A stretch of DNA of 63,023 nucleotides from an uncultured Lachnospiraceae bacterium (GCA_902770965.1 CACXUY010000031.1:1-63023); one strand, 5' to 3'. Positions 43,602 through 52,799 are shown, counted from the first letter of the stretch. Notes: generated by a model not told the origin, from the letters alone. Numbers and translations: made by a program.

Positions 43602-46427
43602 TCAAATAATTTTTCTTCTACAATATTTCTGAACTGGCTCAGGCTGGCTAGGTAACAATTCCATCAACATTTGAGTATGGTTCAAAGCTTCGGACTCTTT
43701 CCCAATTCTTTTCTCACAGAATTGAAGTTCTGCGAGAACATAACAAACATCCATAGAATCATGCTCCCCTATGTATAATTTCAAGGCCTTTTCATAACTT
43801 GCAATCGCACTATCCCATTCTTTTTCTGTCTGTCGCAGGTCGCCACGCGATTGCAGCACGTTCGCAAGGCCTAGGTTATCCTTCTCGGACTGATACAGCT
43901 CCTCCGCCTCTCCGTAGGCCTCCAGCGCTTCCTCCAGCTTCCCAGTTCGGCTCAGCAGGTCGCCACGCGATCTCAGCACGTTCGCAAGGCCTAGGTTAGA
44001 CTTCTCGGACTGATACAGCTCCTCCGCCTCTCCGTAGGCCTCCAGCGCTTCCTCCAGCTTCCCAGTTCGGCGCAGCTCCTCCGCCTCTCCGTAGGCCTCC
44101 AGCGCTTCCTCCAGTTTCCCAGTTCGGCTCAGCAGGTCGCCAATATAATTATTTAATTCATCTCGTAAAGGAAAATCCCCTGGTACTTCACGAAGTATTT
44201 TGCCCAAAAGCTCTAAGGAAGAGAGGCTATCAAATTTATAGAAGTTCCCAGCTTTATTCAACAATCTGGCAAGACTGTCATAAGCTCTCTTCTCCAGACA
44301 CATATCCGCCAAGTGGAGGCACTGAGGGAACCATTTCAATGCGTGATCATGAAACGCATAATAATCCTTACTATGCCTATCATCGCCTTGGGTTAATAGT
44401 TTATTCCCCCAAGACACCCAGGCATCCAGAGCCTCATCCTCCACTGCTTTATCTGTCAAGAGAGAGCTAAACGCCTTCTTAACGGCCAGCAGCATACGCT
44501 CCTCTCCGTCTTCGCCTGTACTGATCAGCCCCATTCCTCGTAGGAGGCGTCCTCCATCCGTCCATTCCGAATCAGAAAACCGCGTAGGGAGACCGTCCCG
44601 AAGATCTCGCAAGGTATCCCCATCAAGCGCAAACATACTGTTGTTATGCAATGCCCAACGCCGCACGGCAGCTTTTTGTTTTTCAACACTACTCCATGCC
44701 AAAGCCAAAGCGCGTGTCAAACTGTCATGGGATTCCGGCTCGCCCGGAATATGCTGCTCAACTTTATGCCAAGACTCCAACAGTTCTTCCAAACTGCCGC
44801 AATCCCTTCCATAGCTTGCTGTCAGCACGATTGAGAGCGGATGTCCACTCGTTTCTTCAAGCAAAGTAACAAAAGCTTTCTGTTCATTTTCCCTGACATT
44901 TCGTCCAAGGACATCTTGAAAGAGTTTTGCTCTATGCAAATTGACGAATTCCTTCGATGATTTGAAATTGAGTTCTATCTCTCCGTCCAGGGGACCAACT
45001 GGTATCGTTTTGAAAGGAGGGATAGACACTTGGCTGGATATCAACAGCCTAATCCCAGCCTGAGAAAACCGACAGAGAAAGTCTGACAGGCTTCTCCGCT
45101 CTGATTTTGCCAAAGGTAGCCAAAGAGCTTCAAAGTTGTCCAGATAGAACCAACGAACTCTTCCATTCATATGCAATGAAACTGCTGAAAGAAGGTATTC
45201 ATCCACATCTTCCCCCGATATTTCCGAGAATGAAATGCCTAGGCTCTTAGCCAACAACTCATAAAACTTCAAGATGCCATCCACGCCTGTCAAGTCATGA
45301 AATGGCATTTCAAACCCTGGATCTTCCATACGTATTTTACGAAACGCAGCTTTACATATTTCTGTTTTTCCGATTCCAGCGACTCCTTGAACAATAAGTA
45401 TCGGGACTCCAGGACTCCGCATCTCTCTGATGACATTATCAACCTGTTCCTCTCTGCCAACTAAAAAGCTGGCACCTTGATACTTAGTTGCATCTGTATC
45501 CTTTTTTCGAACGCCAGGATATGGCAAAACACCATCTGATCTTATGTCATCAATAAGTCGCTGCAGCAGAATTCGAACCGCTTCGTGCTGATCTTTAGGG
45601 TAAAGAATCGCACGAATTCCATAGTCGTGCTCTAACTGAATCATTCTCTCCGTATAATCGAGATCCTCGTCTTTCACGTCGAGAATTGCAAAATGTTCCA
45701 ACCGATTATTGGTGCCAAAAATCTTTTTCAGAATCTCCAGTGTACGGTCATTTCTCAAACTACAACCAAGGAAGAGAAGCTGTGCCCCATTCATCCAATT
45801 TCTCAATTCCTTCACCAAAGGCGTATTATCTTGATAGTGCTTGTCATATTGAGATTTAGAAAAAACAAGTCTGGAATAATCGGTCAAATCTCCAGAAACA
45901 CAGCCATGAAGGTAAAGGATTCCATGGGCACGCTTCTGTTTTAAAACGGTCAAGATGTCTGAATCCGTGGGATTAAGAACACTATCAAAAGGAACGTCGT
46001 AATGCCGAAAAATCTCTTCCTGCATCCTTTCCAGATTTGTAGTTAGGAGCGGCTCTCTAGGAAATAATCGCGGTAAAAGAGAAGCTGCCTGAGTGTCAAC
46101 CCCGGCTTTCTTCACATCAAACTTCGAAAGACTGAACAGGTTGCAAAGTTCACGGCAGGTAGCTCTCTTACCAAGATTCCGTTCGAGAATGTCGCAACGT
46201 TCTATCTCCGTAGTTACAGATGCGAGTTCTTTATTAACGGCATCCATCCGCTCAGGAGCGATCTTTTCTTGAAGTTTTTGCAGAGCCTTATTCCATAAAG
46301 GGTAATACGGATACGACATACCGGCACCTACAAAAGGAACAACGGTATGCTTTTTTATCGCTTCTCTCAAAGCCTCATAATTTGTTTTATTTGCAGGTGT
46401 CAGACTCATAATGTCTTCAAAAGTCAT
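43602..46427 (-). CDS. SIR2-STAND-TPR protein, predicted antiphage defence
   Basis: A 941-residue three-part protein. The N-terminal SIR2-like domain has VVPFVGAGMS at about 29-38, LLTTNLERM at about 127, the likely catalytic His in LYLHGCVSG at about 174, and LLFLGCSLRNDRT near 220. This is the SIR2_2 type that acts as an NAD+ hydrolase in known defence proteins. A STAND NTPase domain follows: GREEQVDNVIREM, Walker A VQGVAGIGKTEIC at about 346-358, Walker B RWFYLDNFEAL at about 425, and SGHPLSI near 527. The C terminus is TPR repeats from about 760, three nearly identical in DNA. By analogy with Avs and other SIR2-NTPase proteins, the TPRs sense a phage product and trigger NAD+ depletion. 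The ATG at 46427 has GGGAGG; a decayed toxin-antitoxin pair lies upstream. Confidence 0.88.
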   Translation of the reverse strand: MTFEDIMSLTPANKTNYEALREAIKKHTVVPFVGAGMSYPYYPLWNKALQKLQEKIAPERMDAVNKELASVTTEIERCDILERNLGKRATCRELCNLFSLSKFDVKKAGVDTQAASLLPRLFPREPLLTTNLERMQEEIFRHYDVPFDSVLNPTDSDILTVLKQKRAHGILYLHGCVSGDLTDYSRLVFSKSQYDKHYQDNTPLVKELRNWMNGAQLLFLGCSLRNDRTLEILKKIFGTNNRLEHFAILDVKDEDLDYTERMIQLEHDYGIRAILYPKDQHEAVRILLQRLIDDIRSDGVLPYPGVRKKDTDATKYQGASFLVGREEQVDNVIREMRSPGVPILIVQGVAGIGKTEICKAAFRKIRMEDPGFEMPFHDLTGVDGILKFYELLAKSLGISFSEISGEDVDEYLLSAVSLHMNGRVRWFYLDNFEALWLPLAKSERRSLSDFLCRFSQAGIRLLISSQVSIPPFKTIPVGPLDGEIELNFKSSKEFVNLHRAKLFQDVLGRNVRENEQKAFVTLLEETSGHPLSIVLTASYGRDCGSLEELLESWHKVEQHIPGEPESHDSLTRALALAWSSVEKQKAAVRRWALHNNSMFALDGDTLRDLRDGLPTRFSDSEWTDGGRLLRGMGLISTGEDGEERMLLAVKKAFSSLLTDKAVEDEALDAWVSWGNKLLTQGDDRHSKDYYAFHDHALKWFPQCLHLADMCLEKRAYDSLARLLNKAGNFYKFDSLSSLELLGKILREVPGDFPLRDELNNYIGDLLSRTGKLEEALEAYGEAEELRRTGKLEEALEAYGEAEELYQSEKSNLGLANVLRSRGDLLSRTGKLEEALEAYGEAEELYQSEKDNLGLANVLQSRGDLRQTEKEWDSAIASYEKALKLYIGEHDSMDVCYVLAELQFCEKRIGKESEALNHTQMLMELLPSQPEPVQKYCRRKII
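43830..44150 (-). repeat. Near-identical tandem repeats encoding TPR units
   Basis: A 120-bp unit (40 residues, GKLEEALEAYGEAEELYQSE) occurs twice almost unchanged, and a 60-bp half-unit adds a further GKLEEALEAYGEAEEL block. High DNA identity points to recent duplication or ongoing recombination in the sensor part of the protein. Confidence 0.9.
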
Positions 46428-46478
46428 CCATAGCACCTCCCTTGCGTAGGTCATTGTTCCTTTGTTCAAATTATGGTG

Positions 46479-46577
46479 TTAGATTTCTTCTGGGTGTAAT
46501 CTTGCCAGAATGCTCTCCTCTCGAACCCAAAGATAAGCAGAGAGGCAGTCCGTATCAAAGAAATACTTATCAGTCAA
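46479..46577 (-). pseudogene. Truncated PIN-domain toxin (VapC-like)
   Basis: A 32-codon reading frame begins at a TTG overlapping the end of the preceding frame and reads KYFFDTDCLSAYLWVREESI, the N terminus of a PIN nuclease with the first catalytic Asp. It stops after LHPEEI. The rest of the toxin is missing, and the defence gene starts 50 bp later. Confidence 0.55.
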
Positions 46578-46838
46578 AAGCCTCTCCTTCCGGATCCTCT
46601 TCCTCTAATCCAAACGCAATATCATCACGGAAAGCATCGAGCAGTAATTCATCTATCTTTACTAATAACACCAAATCTTTTGCCTCAGTTTCTCCACTTG
46701 TTCAATCGTTAAGTTTCGCTCACCAGTTTCAACCTTCGAGATAAACGTCTGTGTCACTCCAAAATAATCCACTATCTGCCCCTGCCTCAGACTGGCTTTT
46801 TCTCTCATCATCTTCAATTTCTCATAAAAGACAGACAT
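46574..46838 (-). pseudogene. XRE-family HTH antitoxin, frameshifted
   Basis: From the ATG at 46838 (GGAAGG upstream) the frame reads an XRE helix-turn-helix, EKASLRQGQIVDYFGVTQTF with ISKVETGERNLTIEQVEKL. It then stops at 46662 after a short unrelated tail. A different frame continues from about 46695 with VKIDELLLDAFRDDIAFGLE and an acidic end at 46574, directly before the PIN start. The two halves look like one antitoxin split by a small indel. Confidence 0.6.
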
Positions 46839-46922
46839 TGCAAATCCTTCCCACGGCCAATTCCTCCGTTTCACCGAACATAGGATATGAAAGACAGCTG
46901 TGTTTTGTTCTTATTCTAGCAA

Positions 46923-46950
46923 AAAAGAGAATGGCATGCCACCCTCTTTT
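46923..46950 (-). terminator. Intrinsic terminator
   Basis: Palindrome AAAAGAG-AA-TGGCATGCCA-CC-CTCTTTT with six T residues on the minus strand. It separates the nuclease relic from the HTH gene. Confidence 0.7.
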
Positions 46951-47042
46951 GATTAGCTCCATGTTCAAAAATCAAGCGAAAATCAAGCTCTTTTTCCTCT
47001 CCGAGTTTAACGCTTACTTAACTCAATAGCCGTCCCTGCCAC

Positions 47043-47285
47043 CTAACTGTCTACGCTTGTACTTAACATTGCCGCTTCAGGACCAAGGCTTGTTACTGGC
47101 GGAGTGGTTAAAAGGAGATTGCCCCGATAATGGGAGAGAGATTGGAAGTACTGTTTCTCTCGAATCTGGGCAATTGCACTCTCTGCACATTTGTTACGCT
47201 TCAGCTCAATGATCAACGCCAGCTGGCTGGTTTTGTCAGGAATATAGACCACATCGGCAGAGCCTTTTCCAGTGGTCATTTCCAT
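47043..47285 (-). pseudogene. Relic of a DUF1703/PD-(D/E)XK nuclease-AAA protein
   Basis: Reads GKGSADVVYIPDKTSQLALI, IELKRNKCAESAIAQIREKQ and YFQSLSHYRGNLLL, which is the C-terminal nuclease region of the AAA-ATPase-like DUF1703 family; IELK carries the nuclease E-x-K. The N-terminal ATPase part and the last residues are missing. Confidence 0.65.
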
Positions 47286-47320
47286 CTGTTTGAATCGGCA
47301 GATGTCAAGCGATTATTCTT

Positions 47321-48244
47321 TCACGTCTCTGTCCCTCTGAACTGGAAGCTGTATCGGCGTATTGCAAGCAGGCTCAGCATCGAAAGCACTGCGAAAAATG
47401 CGGCGAAGATTGCGCAGCTTTGCCACAACCGAGGCAAGCGGTCATATCCGAAATTGTGCATGTGATAGGTTGCATGGTTTAGCGGCGAAATCCACCCCAC
47501 CCAGACCCGCGCCTTATAGGCAAGCTCCTGCGGAAGCTGGAAGATGCTGACCAGGTTCTCCGGATTCAGCAGGAATCCAAAAACCGTGAAGGCAAAGACG
47601 CTGACCACTCCGGCGGCCTGCCCTTTCCAGATATTAAAAAAGAGCATGAGGAAGACCATTGCAAGGGTATATAGAAGCATGAGCAAAAAGATGGTCGCCG
47701 TACATTTAAATGGCTTGCTCATCTCCAGCGTTTTGACAAAGGCCGGGAGTGCGATCTTGTCCCCCTCGCCTGAATATCCGAGAATCGCCGCCGTCCTGCT
47801 CCACACATTTCCCGGATAAGCATTCGTCATGCATACCATACCTGTGGATAGCAGGATGAACACCATATATATGCATGTTGCAGCCGCAGCATACAGCATT
47901 TGCCCGAGCATCCAGATCCTGCGGTTGATACGCATCAGAAAAAAAGGCGTGCCTGGCGATAGAAACGGCATGTCCGCAAACAGCAATATCAGAAGCAGCG
48001 AGGTTAGCAGGATGGAATTGCTGTCGCCGAAGGTCCAGATGAAGGGTTCCATGACCTGCATGACGGTGCCATGCTCCTGTGCGAAGCGCACAGCCTTGTC
48101 GGTCAGCAGGAAGCAGAGGATAAATGCGAGGAAAAATGTTATGATCACGCGCGGATTCCTGCTCCATTGCCGAAAATTGTAACACGCCACAGAGACAACC
48201 TGCCTCAACCCAACCGCAATCTTTGTCAAGAAGTCCATTGCCAT
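47321..48244 (-). CDS. ABC-2 type transporter permease
   Basis: A 307-residue membrane protein with about six hydrophobic segments. It begins close to MDFLTKIAVGLRQVVSVACY and contains FLAFILCFLLTDKAVRFAQ and SILLTSLLLILLFADMPFLS. The start is 3 bp after the stop of the larger permease. Together with the ATPase at 52155 and the proteins at 48247 and 50070 it forms an exporter of unknown substrate. A longer upstream frame is a shadow of the neighbouring gene. Confidence 0.78.
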   Translation of the reverse strand: MAMDFLTKIAVGLRQVVSVACYNFRQWSRNPRVIITFFLAFILCFLLTDKAVRFAQEHGTVMQVMEPFIWTFGDSNSILLTSLLLILLFADMPFLSPGTPFFLMRINRRIWMLGQMLYAAAATCIYMVFILLSTGMVCMTNAYPGNVWSRTAAILGYSGEGDKIALPAFVKTLEMSKPFKCTATIFLLMLLYTLAMVFLMLFFNIWKGQAAGVVSVFAFTVFGFLLNPENLVSIFQLPQELAYKARVWVGWISPLNHATYHMHNFGYDRLPRLWQSCAIFAAFFAVLSMLSLLAIRRYSFQFRGTET

Positions 48245-48246
48245 AT

Positions 48247-50070
48247 TTATATACTCTCCAGCCTTTTCATACCCCGTACCAGAAATCCAAGCACGATCAA
48301 TACTGCCAGCTCCAAAAGCCATGCCGCTGCGCCAAGGTTTCCCAGAGGCCACCAGCCTCCCGGTGAAAGCCATTCCTTGGGGTACAGGATACGGACTCCT
48401 GTGATATACCTTTCGCACAATATGACCAGCAGATAATACAAAATAAAAGGCGCGAGGTAAGCCACATAGCGACTCCCGATGAAGCTCGATGCCAGCATGC
48501 CGAACCCCGCCCAGACCATGCCGGACAGGATGCAAAGCAGCGATTTCCACAGGAGTTGTATGGCGAGACCGCCAAGCTGCGCGGCTCCGGCACTTGAGGC
48601 AGACATCGCGCCCACTGCGACCGTAGGCGACTCCAGAGGTTGAAGAAGCGCCAGCGCGGCCGCAGCTGATATTGCTATTCCGCAGCCCATGATAAGGCCG
48701 CCGATAGCCATGGAAGAGATTATTTTCCCTAGCAGATAGTCTTTCTTTGTAGATCTTGTCAGGATCAGGCGGATAACTCCGCATTTCAAATCATCCACAT
48801 AACCTGCTGCGCTCGGCAGGGCGCTTAGCAGCGGGATCAGGAAGGTCGTGGCATCACCGCCTAAACCGTCCAGCACATACTGCAAGGGAAAACCGTAGGA
48901 GAACTTCGTCCCCTTTCGTACTGCGTCCAAAATCTGATCCGATCCAGAGATCCCGATTATCACCGGAACCGCTATGATCACCGCCGCCCCAACGGTGGAA
49001 AACAAACACTGCCGCAGGTTAGACGCAAACACCCGCGAAAAGCAGTTGTAAAAATCTTCCATACGACCGCCCCCGATTCCAACTTCCAGCTGAGCTTCAA
49101 AGGCGTTTTTTTCTCTGTCATAGAGCTTTTTCAAATAATACATCAGCACTACAGCGGCTGCGATGCACACGCCTCCGCAGACGAGATACAGTCTGGCTCT
49201 TTCCTGATGCTGAGCGATGGTTGCCTCCTGCCCATCCGATGAAGCGACCTTGATTCCAAGCCTCGCAAGAGCGCCGAGGTTTTTCTCCAAATCCTTTCGG
49301 TGCGCGAACAACAGCCTCAGCTCGCCCTCTGTACTCCCGCTTCCAATAGCAACGGCCAGCCTTCGCACCTCCTGACTGCTCATGAAGACTTCTGCTAGAG
49401 ATGACTGGCCACTCGCCTCACCGCTCTCTCTTTGTAGTTTTCTGCTCTGGCCAAAAGGAAATAACACTCCAGTCACTCTCAGGTTAACGGCGGAGTCGCA
49501 GTCAATTTCAACCTGCGCGCTTGTCCAATCCACATCTAGCGGCAGCTTCATTGCTTTTCCATCACCATCTCTGAAAGCCTCTGCGGCCGTAGTCGAAAGA
49601 ACGCACTGCGGCATCGCAGAATCCTCGGAAAATGTCCCTCCGATAATCCACTCCCCCTGAAGATATTCTGGCGAAAGCCCGACAAGGTTCACCTCGGCCT
49701 GATAATCGCCATAGATGATCCGCCCTGGCATAGACCAAGCCCTGGTCACTTCCAAGATGCCGTCCATCCTCGCCGCCGCATCCAATATTTGTCCCTGTGA
49801 GATGCTCTGCCCATAGACAGCAGTACTATCTGATTGCACGTCTGTCTGCCCGTCTGCAAATTGCATTACTCCAAATTCGGACAGGTTACCTATATTCTGA
49901 AATACCGCCGCCACCTCACAAGCAGCATTTTGCCTGCGCTGCACATCTGTCAGCAAAGCTCCTCCCATGGCGTTCAGAATGATGCCCACTGCCAGAAAAC
50001 TGACCGCCCAGAGCTTTCGCCCAAGCGGGATTCTTCGCAGGATCAGAGATATCCGGGCAAGACATCCCAT
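48247..50070 (-). CDS. Large ABC transporter permease with extracytoplasmic domain
   Basis: 607 residues. One N-terminal membrane helix (LWAVSFLAVGIILNAMGGALL), an extracellular domain of about 270 residues, then about six further helices (YLVCGGVCIAAAVVLMYYL; CLFSTVGAAVIIAVPVIIG; LIMGCGIAISAAAALALL). The layout resembles MacB/FtsX- or ABC-2-like permeases. The ATG at 50070 follows AAGGAGG and overlaps the stop codon of the upstream secreted protein (TGATG), implying coupling. Substrate unknown. Confidence 0.75.
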   Translation of the reverse strand: MGCLARISLILRRIPLGRKLWAVSFLAVGIILNAMGGALLTDVQRRQNAACEVAAVFQNIGNLSEFGVMQFADGQTDVQSDSTAVYGQSISQGQILDAAARMDGILEVTRAWSMPGRIIYGDYQAEVNLVGLSPEYLQGEWIIGGTFSEDSAMPQCVLSTTAAEAFRDGDGKAMKLPLDVDWTSAQVEIDCDSAVNLRVTGVLFPFGQSRKLQRESGEASGQSSLAEVFMSSQEVRRLAVAIGSGSTEGELRLLFAHRKDLEKNLGALARLGIKVASSDGQEATIAQHQERARLYLVCGGVCIAAAVVLMYYLKKLYDREKNAFEAQLEVGIGGGRMEDFYNCFSRVFASNLRQCLFSTVGAAVIIAVPVIIGISGSDQILDAVRKGTKFSYGFPLQYVLDGLGGDATTFLIPLLSALPSAAGYVDDLKCGVIRLILTRSTKKDYLLGKIISSMAIGGLIMGCGIAISAAAALALLQPLESPTVAVGAMSASSAGAAQLGGLAIQLLWKSLLCILSGMVWAGFGMLASSFIGSRYVAYLAPFILYYLLVILCERYITGVRILYPKEWLSPGGWWPLGNLGAAAWLLELAVLIVLGFLVRGMKRLESI

Positions 50071-51974
50071 CAGACTTCCTCCTTTATCCGGTATTTCCAA
50101 GACAATTTCGTGCGAGAGTTTCCAGACAGCTTCCTTGCTCTGCTGTGATAAATGAGCCACCCGGTAAGCCCCGCTGCAGCTGCGATACCTACCCCTGTGG
50201 CGATGAACCACTGCCCACTGCCTGACTCATGAGGTTCTTCCTCTGCAACACCGCGGATAACCAACTCTTCTATGTAAGTATTAAATGGATGCTCTTCTTT
50301 AAACTCGTTGCCATTCTCATCCTCATAAATCATAGTTATCAGGCCCGATGTAGATCCATAGCGTTCCGCATCCTTATCTAAAGATCGGTTCATGTCCTTT
50401 GAACCTACAAAGACCTTCATGTCAGCATTACCAGAAGATCCAGCCTCCAGGTTGCCTATGTAAGCAAGACCGTTCGGTACCAGTCCCGCCGCATCCAGTT
50501 CAAAACGTACATTGTAGGCGCGGCTCTTCCCCAAATTGAGAGCCTGAAACGCCAACGACACCGTGTCCCCGGCATTTACTCTGGACGCAAGATCCGGGAA
50601 AGAGGCTTCCAATTCCATCGGCTGCGTCACTATCACTGGCACGCTTCCGGATGCAGAGAGCGTCACCGCCTCCTCATTATCAAAGGACATGTCCAAAATT
50701 ACGTTGTATTTTCCAACCGAGATACCATTTTCCACCTTAAAATGCAGCGTCAGCTCCCGCGTGGAATCAGCTTCGAGTCGATCCCAGTACACCGTCGCGC
50801 TTTCCTCCTGCAAGGTCAGCTCCGGGCTGTCACAGCTAACTCTGATCGCCATATTTCGCACAGGCCGCGTGGGACTGGTGTTCCGCACGCTCGCCTTCAT
50901 GACAAAAGGCTGCCCTGCCACAGGAATCTGAGGCGTCACGGTGTATGAAGAGATGTACAAGAGCGGCTGCGATTCAGGCTTTGTCGGTTCCTCTACAACT
51001 GGTTCTTCTATCACCGATTCCGTGCTCTTTCCATCTTTTATGGTTACGTATGAGGTAAATATCTGGGAAAATGCGATACCGGCCGCAGACTGTCCTGCCA
51101 CTGTCAGAGTCACAGGATAGATGCCATTGTAACGATCCTTTGAAAGCTCCAACTCGATGTGGACCAAGTAGAGCCGCTCCGCTTCACCTCCATCAAGAGG
51201 GACGACCTCCGTCTCTTCAAAGGTCCTCTGATAATTTCGGTATACAAACGGAGACCTATCCGTAGTGCCAAGCTGAGGAGTCACCGTGATACGGTTGTCT
51301 GAGATCTCACCATCGGCAACCAAGGGCAGGACGATGACCGCATAGCCGCCTGAAGCGGAAGGCAAGTAACCGTTGTAGTAGCTTCTCCCCATGCCTTCAT
51401 AACGCCCTGAATCCTCTATGGTCAATGATGGCATTCCTCCTGTTTCCTCGTCATCTCCAAGATGTAAAGAAACATCTTGCTGCGTAGAATCCGGCTGCGT
51501 AGACTGGGAAGAATCCGGCTGCGTAGGCTGGGAAGAATCCGACTGCTGAGAATCTGGCTGGGTACTCTGCTGCGTGGGTTGCGGAGAATCTGGCTGGGTA
51601 TCCTGCTGCGTGGGTTGCGGAGAGTCTGGCTGCATTGGTTGCGTGGAATCTGGCTGCGATGGCTGTAGGGCATACAGCTGCTTTTCCTGCTGCGTTGACT
51701 GCAAAGAATCCAGCTGCGTTGACTGCGAAGAGCCTGGCTGTATCCCCTGCAACGCTTCGTATGAGAAATAAGACTGCACTCCTGTCCCTATTACAGTTGC
51801 CAGCTTACTGCTAATATTCGTTTTCCCCATAACCTGCCAAGAAACCAAGGCGGCTCCATACGCTACAGAATTCATTGATGCCGAACCCGCCATTACAGCA
51901 ACGGAAGCAATGGCGGCAAGTAATGGTTTTATCACCCGCCAATTGAATAGATTTTCACGGCTCTTTCCATTCAT
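50070..51974 (-). CDS. Secreted, C-terminally membrane-anchored protein with Q/P/S/T/D repeats
   Basis: 634 residues. Signal-peptide-like N terminus (PLLAAIASVAVMAGSASMNSVAYG), a repeat region about 80-165 of QPTQPDS-type units, then beta-rich domains of CARDB/NEW3 type (VAGQPFVMKASVRNTSPTR and VNAGDTVSLAFQALNLGKSR), and a C-terminal helix (WFIATGVGIAAAAGLTGWLIY) with basic end. The tail overlaps the following permease gene, so it is probably part of the exporter. Its role is unknown; a surface adaptor is one possibility. Confidence 0.72.
   Translation of the reverse strand: MNGKSRENLFNWRVIKPLLAAIASVAVMAGSASMNSVAYGAALVSWQVMGKTNISSKLATVIGTGVQSYFSYEALQGIQPGSSQSTQLDSLQSTQQEKQLYALQPSQPDSTQPMQPDSPQPTQQDTQPDSPQPTQQSTQPDSQQSDSSQPTQPDSSQSTQPDSTQQDVSLHLGDDEETGGMPSLTIEDSGRYEGMGRSYYNGYLPSASGGYAVIVLPLVADGEISDNRITVTPQLGTTDRSPFVYRNYQRTFEETEVVPLDGGEAERLYLVHIELELSKDRYNGIYPVTLTVAGQSAAGIAFSQIFTSYVTIKDGKSTESVIEEPVVEEPTKPESQPLLYISSYTVTPQIPVAGQPFVMKASVRNTSPTRPVRNMAIRVSCDSPELTLQEESATVYWDRLEADSTRELTLHFKVENGISVGKYNVILDMSFDNEEAVTLSASGSVPVIVTQPMELEASFPDLASRVNAGDTVSLAFQALNLGKSRAYNVRFELDAAGLVPNGLAYIGNLEAGSSGNADMKVFVGSKDMNRSLDKDAERYGSTSGLITMIYEDENGNEFKEEHPFNTYIEELVIRGVAEEEPHESGSGQWFIATGVGIAAAAGLTGWLIYHSRARKLSGNSRTKLSWKYRIKEEV
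51475..51740 (-). repeat. Tandem repeat encoding the Q/P/S/T/D region
   Basis: Units such as GAATCTGGCTGCGT and GGAGAATCTGGCTGGGTA on the + strand repeat in 15-24-bp steps, in frame. Confidence 0.8.
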
Positions 51975-52001
51975 TCTCGCTTGTTCCTCTCTCCTCGCAG
52001 C

Positions 52002-52120
52002 CTTACTTTAAAAGTCCTTATCGCCGAAGGCGATTAAGTTCAGGTATACACCCATACACGCATGTACGCTGGCACGACTTTTACACGTTGTGGCAGCACA
52101 TGCGTGCTATGTGGGTTTAC
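52002..52120 (+). repeat. R2 interspersed repeat, subtype A, copy 4
   Basis: From CTTACTTTAAAAGTCC to GTGGGTTTAC, with ATACACGCATGTACGCTGG and GTGGCAGCACATGCGTGC. It lies between the ABC ATPase and the secreted protein gene. Confidence 0.75.
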
Positions 52121-52154
52121 CTTAGAATTCGGCACCCTGCGAAGTATACAAAAT

Positions 52155-52799
52155 TCACCTCACCATCGTCATCACTCCGGCATCCATCTCACAAACCGTG
52201 TCGCACAGTTCATCGATGTCCACCTGATTATGGCTGGCCAGCAGTATCGTTTTCTTCTTATCGCAAAGCCAGAGGATCAGCTCCCTCATTTCACGGACTC
52301 CGTACTTGTCAAGTCCGTTAAATGGCTCGTCCAAGATCAGGATGGACGGATCCTCCATGATCGCTTGGGCGATGCCCAGACGCTGACGCATACCTAGCGA
52401 ATATTTTCCTACCGGTTTGCTGGAATCAGGATCAAGCCCCACCTGTAGTATCGCATGGCGGATTGTTTCCTTGTCAATCTTGCGCCTCAGCGATGCCAGA
52501 AGCTCCAAGTTCTTGTAGCCGCTTAACATCGGCAGGAAGCCGGGAGTCTCGATGATTATACCCATATCGGGCGGGAAATCCATATCGCGTCCAACTTGAA
52601 GGCGGCGGACCAGTACCCTGCCGGATGTCGGCTGCAGGAAGCCGCAGATACATTTCATCATTACTGTCTTGCCGCTGCCGTTGTTCCCAACGATGCCGTG
52701 GATCTGTCCTTCTTCAAAATCCCGACTCACATGATCCAGCACCGTATCCTCACCGAACACCTTGGTCAAGCCCTCTATCTTGATCGCCGCTTCCGCCAT
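52155..52799 (-). CDS. ABC transporter ATP-binding protein
   Basis: 214 residues. Walker A GIVGNNGSGKTVMMK at about 36-49, Walker B SILILDEPFNGLD at about 150, H-loop LLASHN. The signature is YSLGMRQRLGIAQA, as in ABC-2-type exporter ATPases of the CcmA/BcrA group. It energises the permeases at 47321 and 48247. It is shorter than the BcrA family because the C-terminal extension is absent. The 52800-52890 spacer contains a duplicated 45-bp stretch (GCCCCTCCTGCGAA twice). Confidence 0.92.
   Translation of the reverse strand: MAEAAIKIEGLTKVFGEDTVLDHVSRDFEEGQIHGIVGNNGSGKTVMMKCICGFLQPTSGRVLVRRLQVGRDMDFPPDMGIIIETPGFLPMLSGYKNLELLASLRRKIDKETIRHAILQVGLDPDSSKPVGKYSLGMRQRLGIAQAIMEDPSILILDEPFNGLDKYGVREMRELILWLCDKKKTILLASHNQVDIDELCDTVCEMDAGVMTMVR

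Noticed and set aside
46479..46577. Independent small gene between the HTH and SIR2 genes
   Set aside because: At 32 codons, with a TTG start overlapping the preceding frame and a PIN-like N terminus only, it is better read as a truncated toxin.
51477..51771. + strand frames with RIRLRRLG/CGESGC repeats
   Set aside because: Antisense translation of the Q/P/S/T/D repeat in the secreted protein gene.
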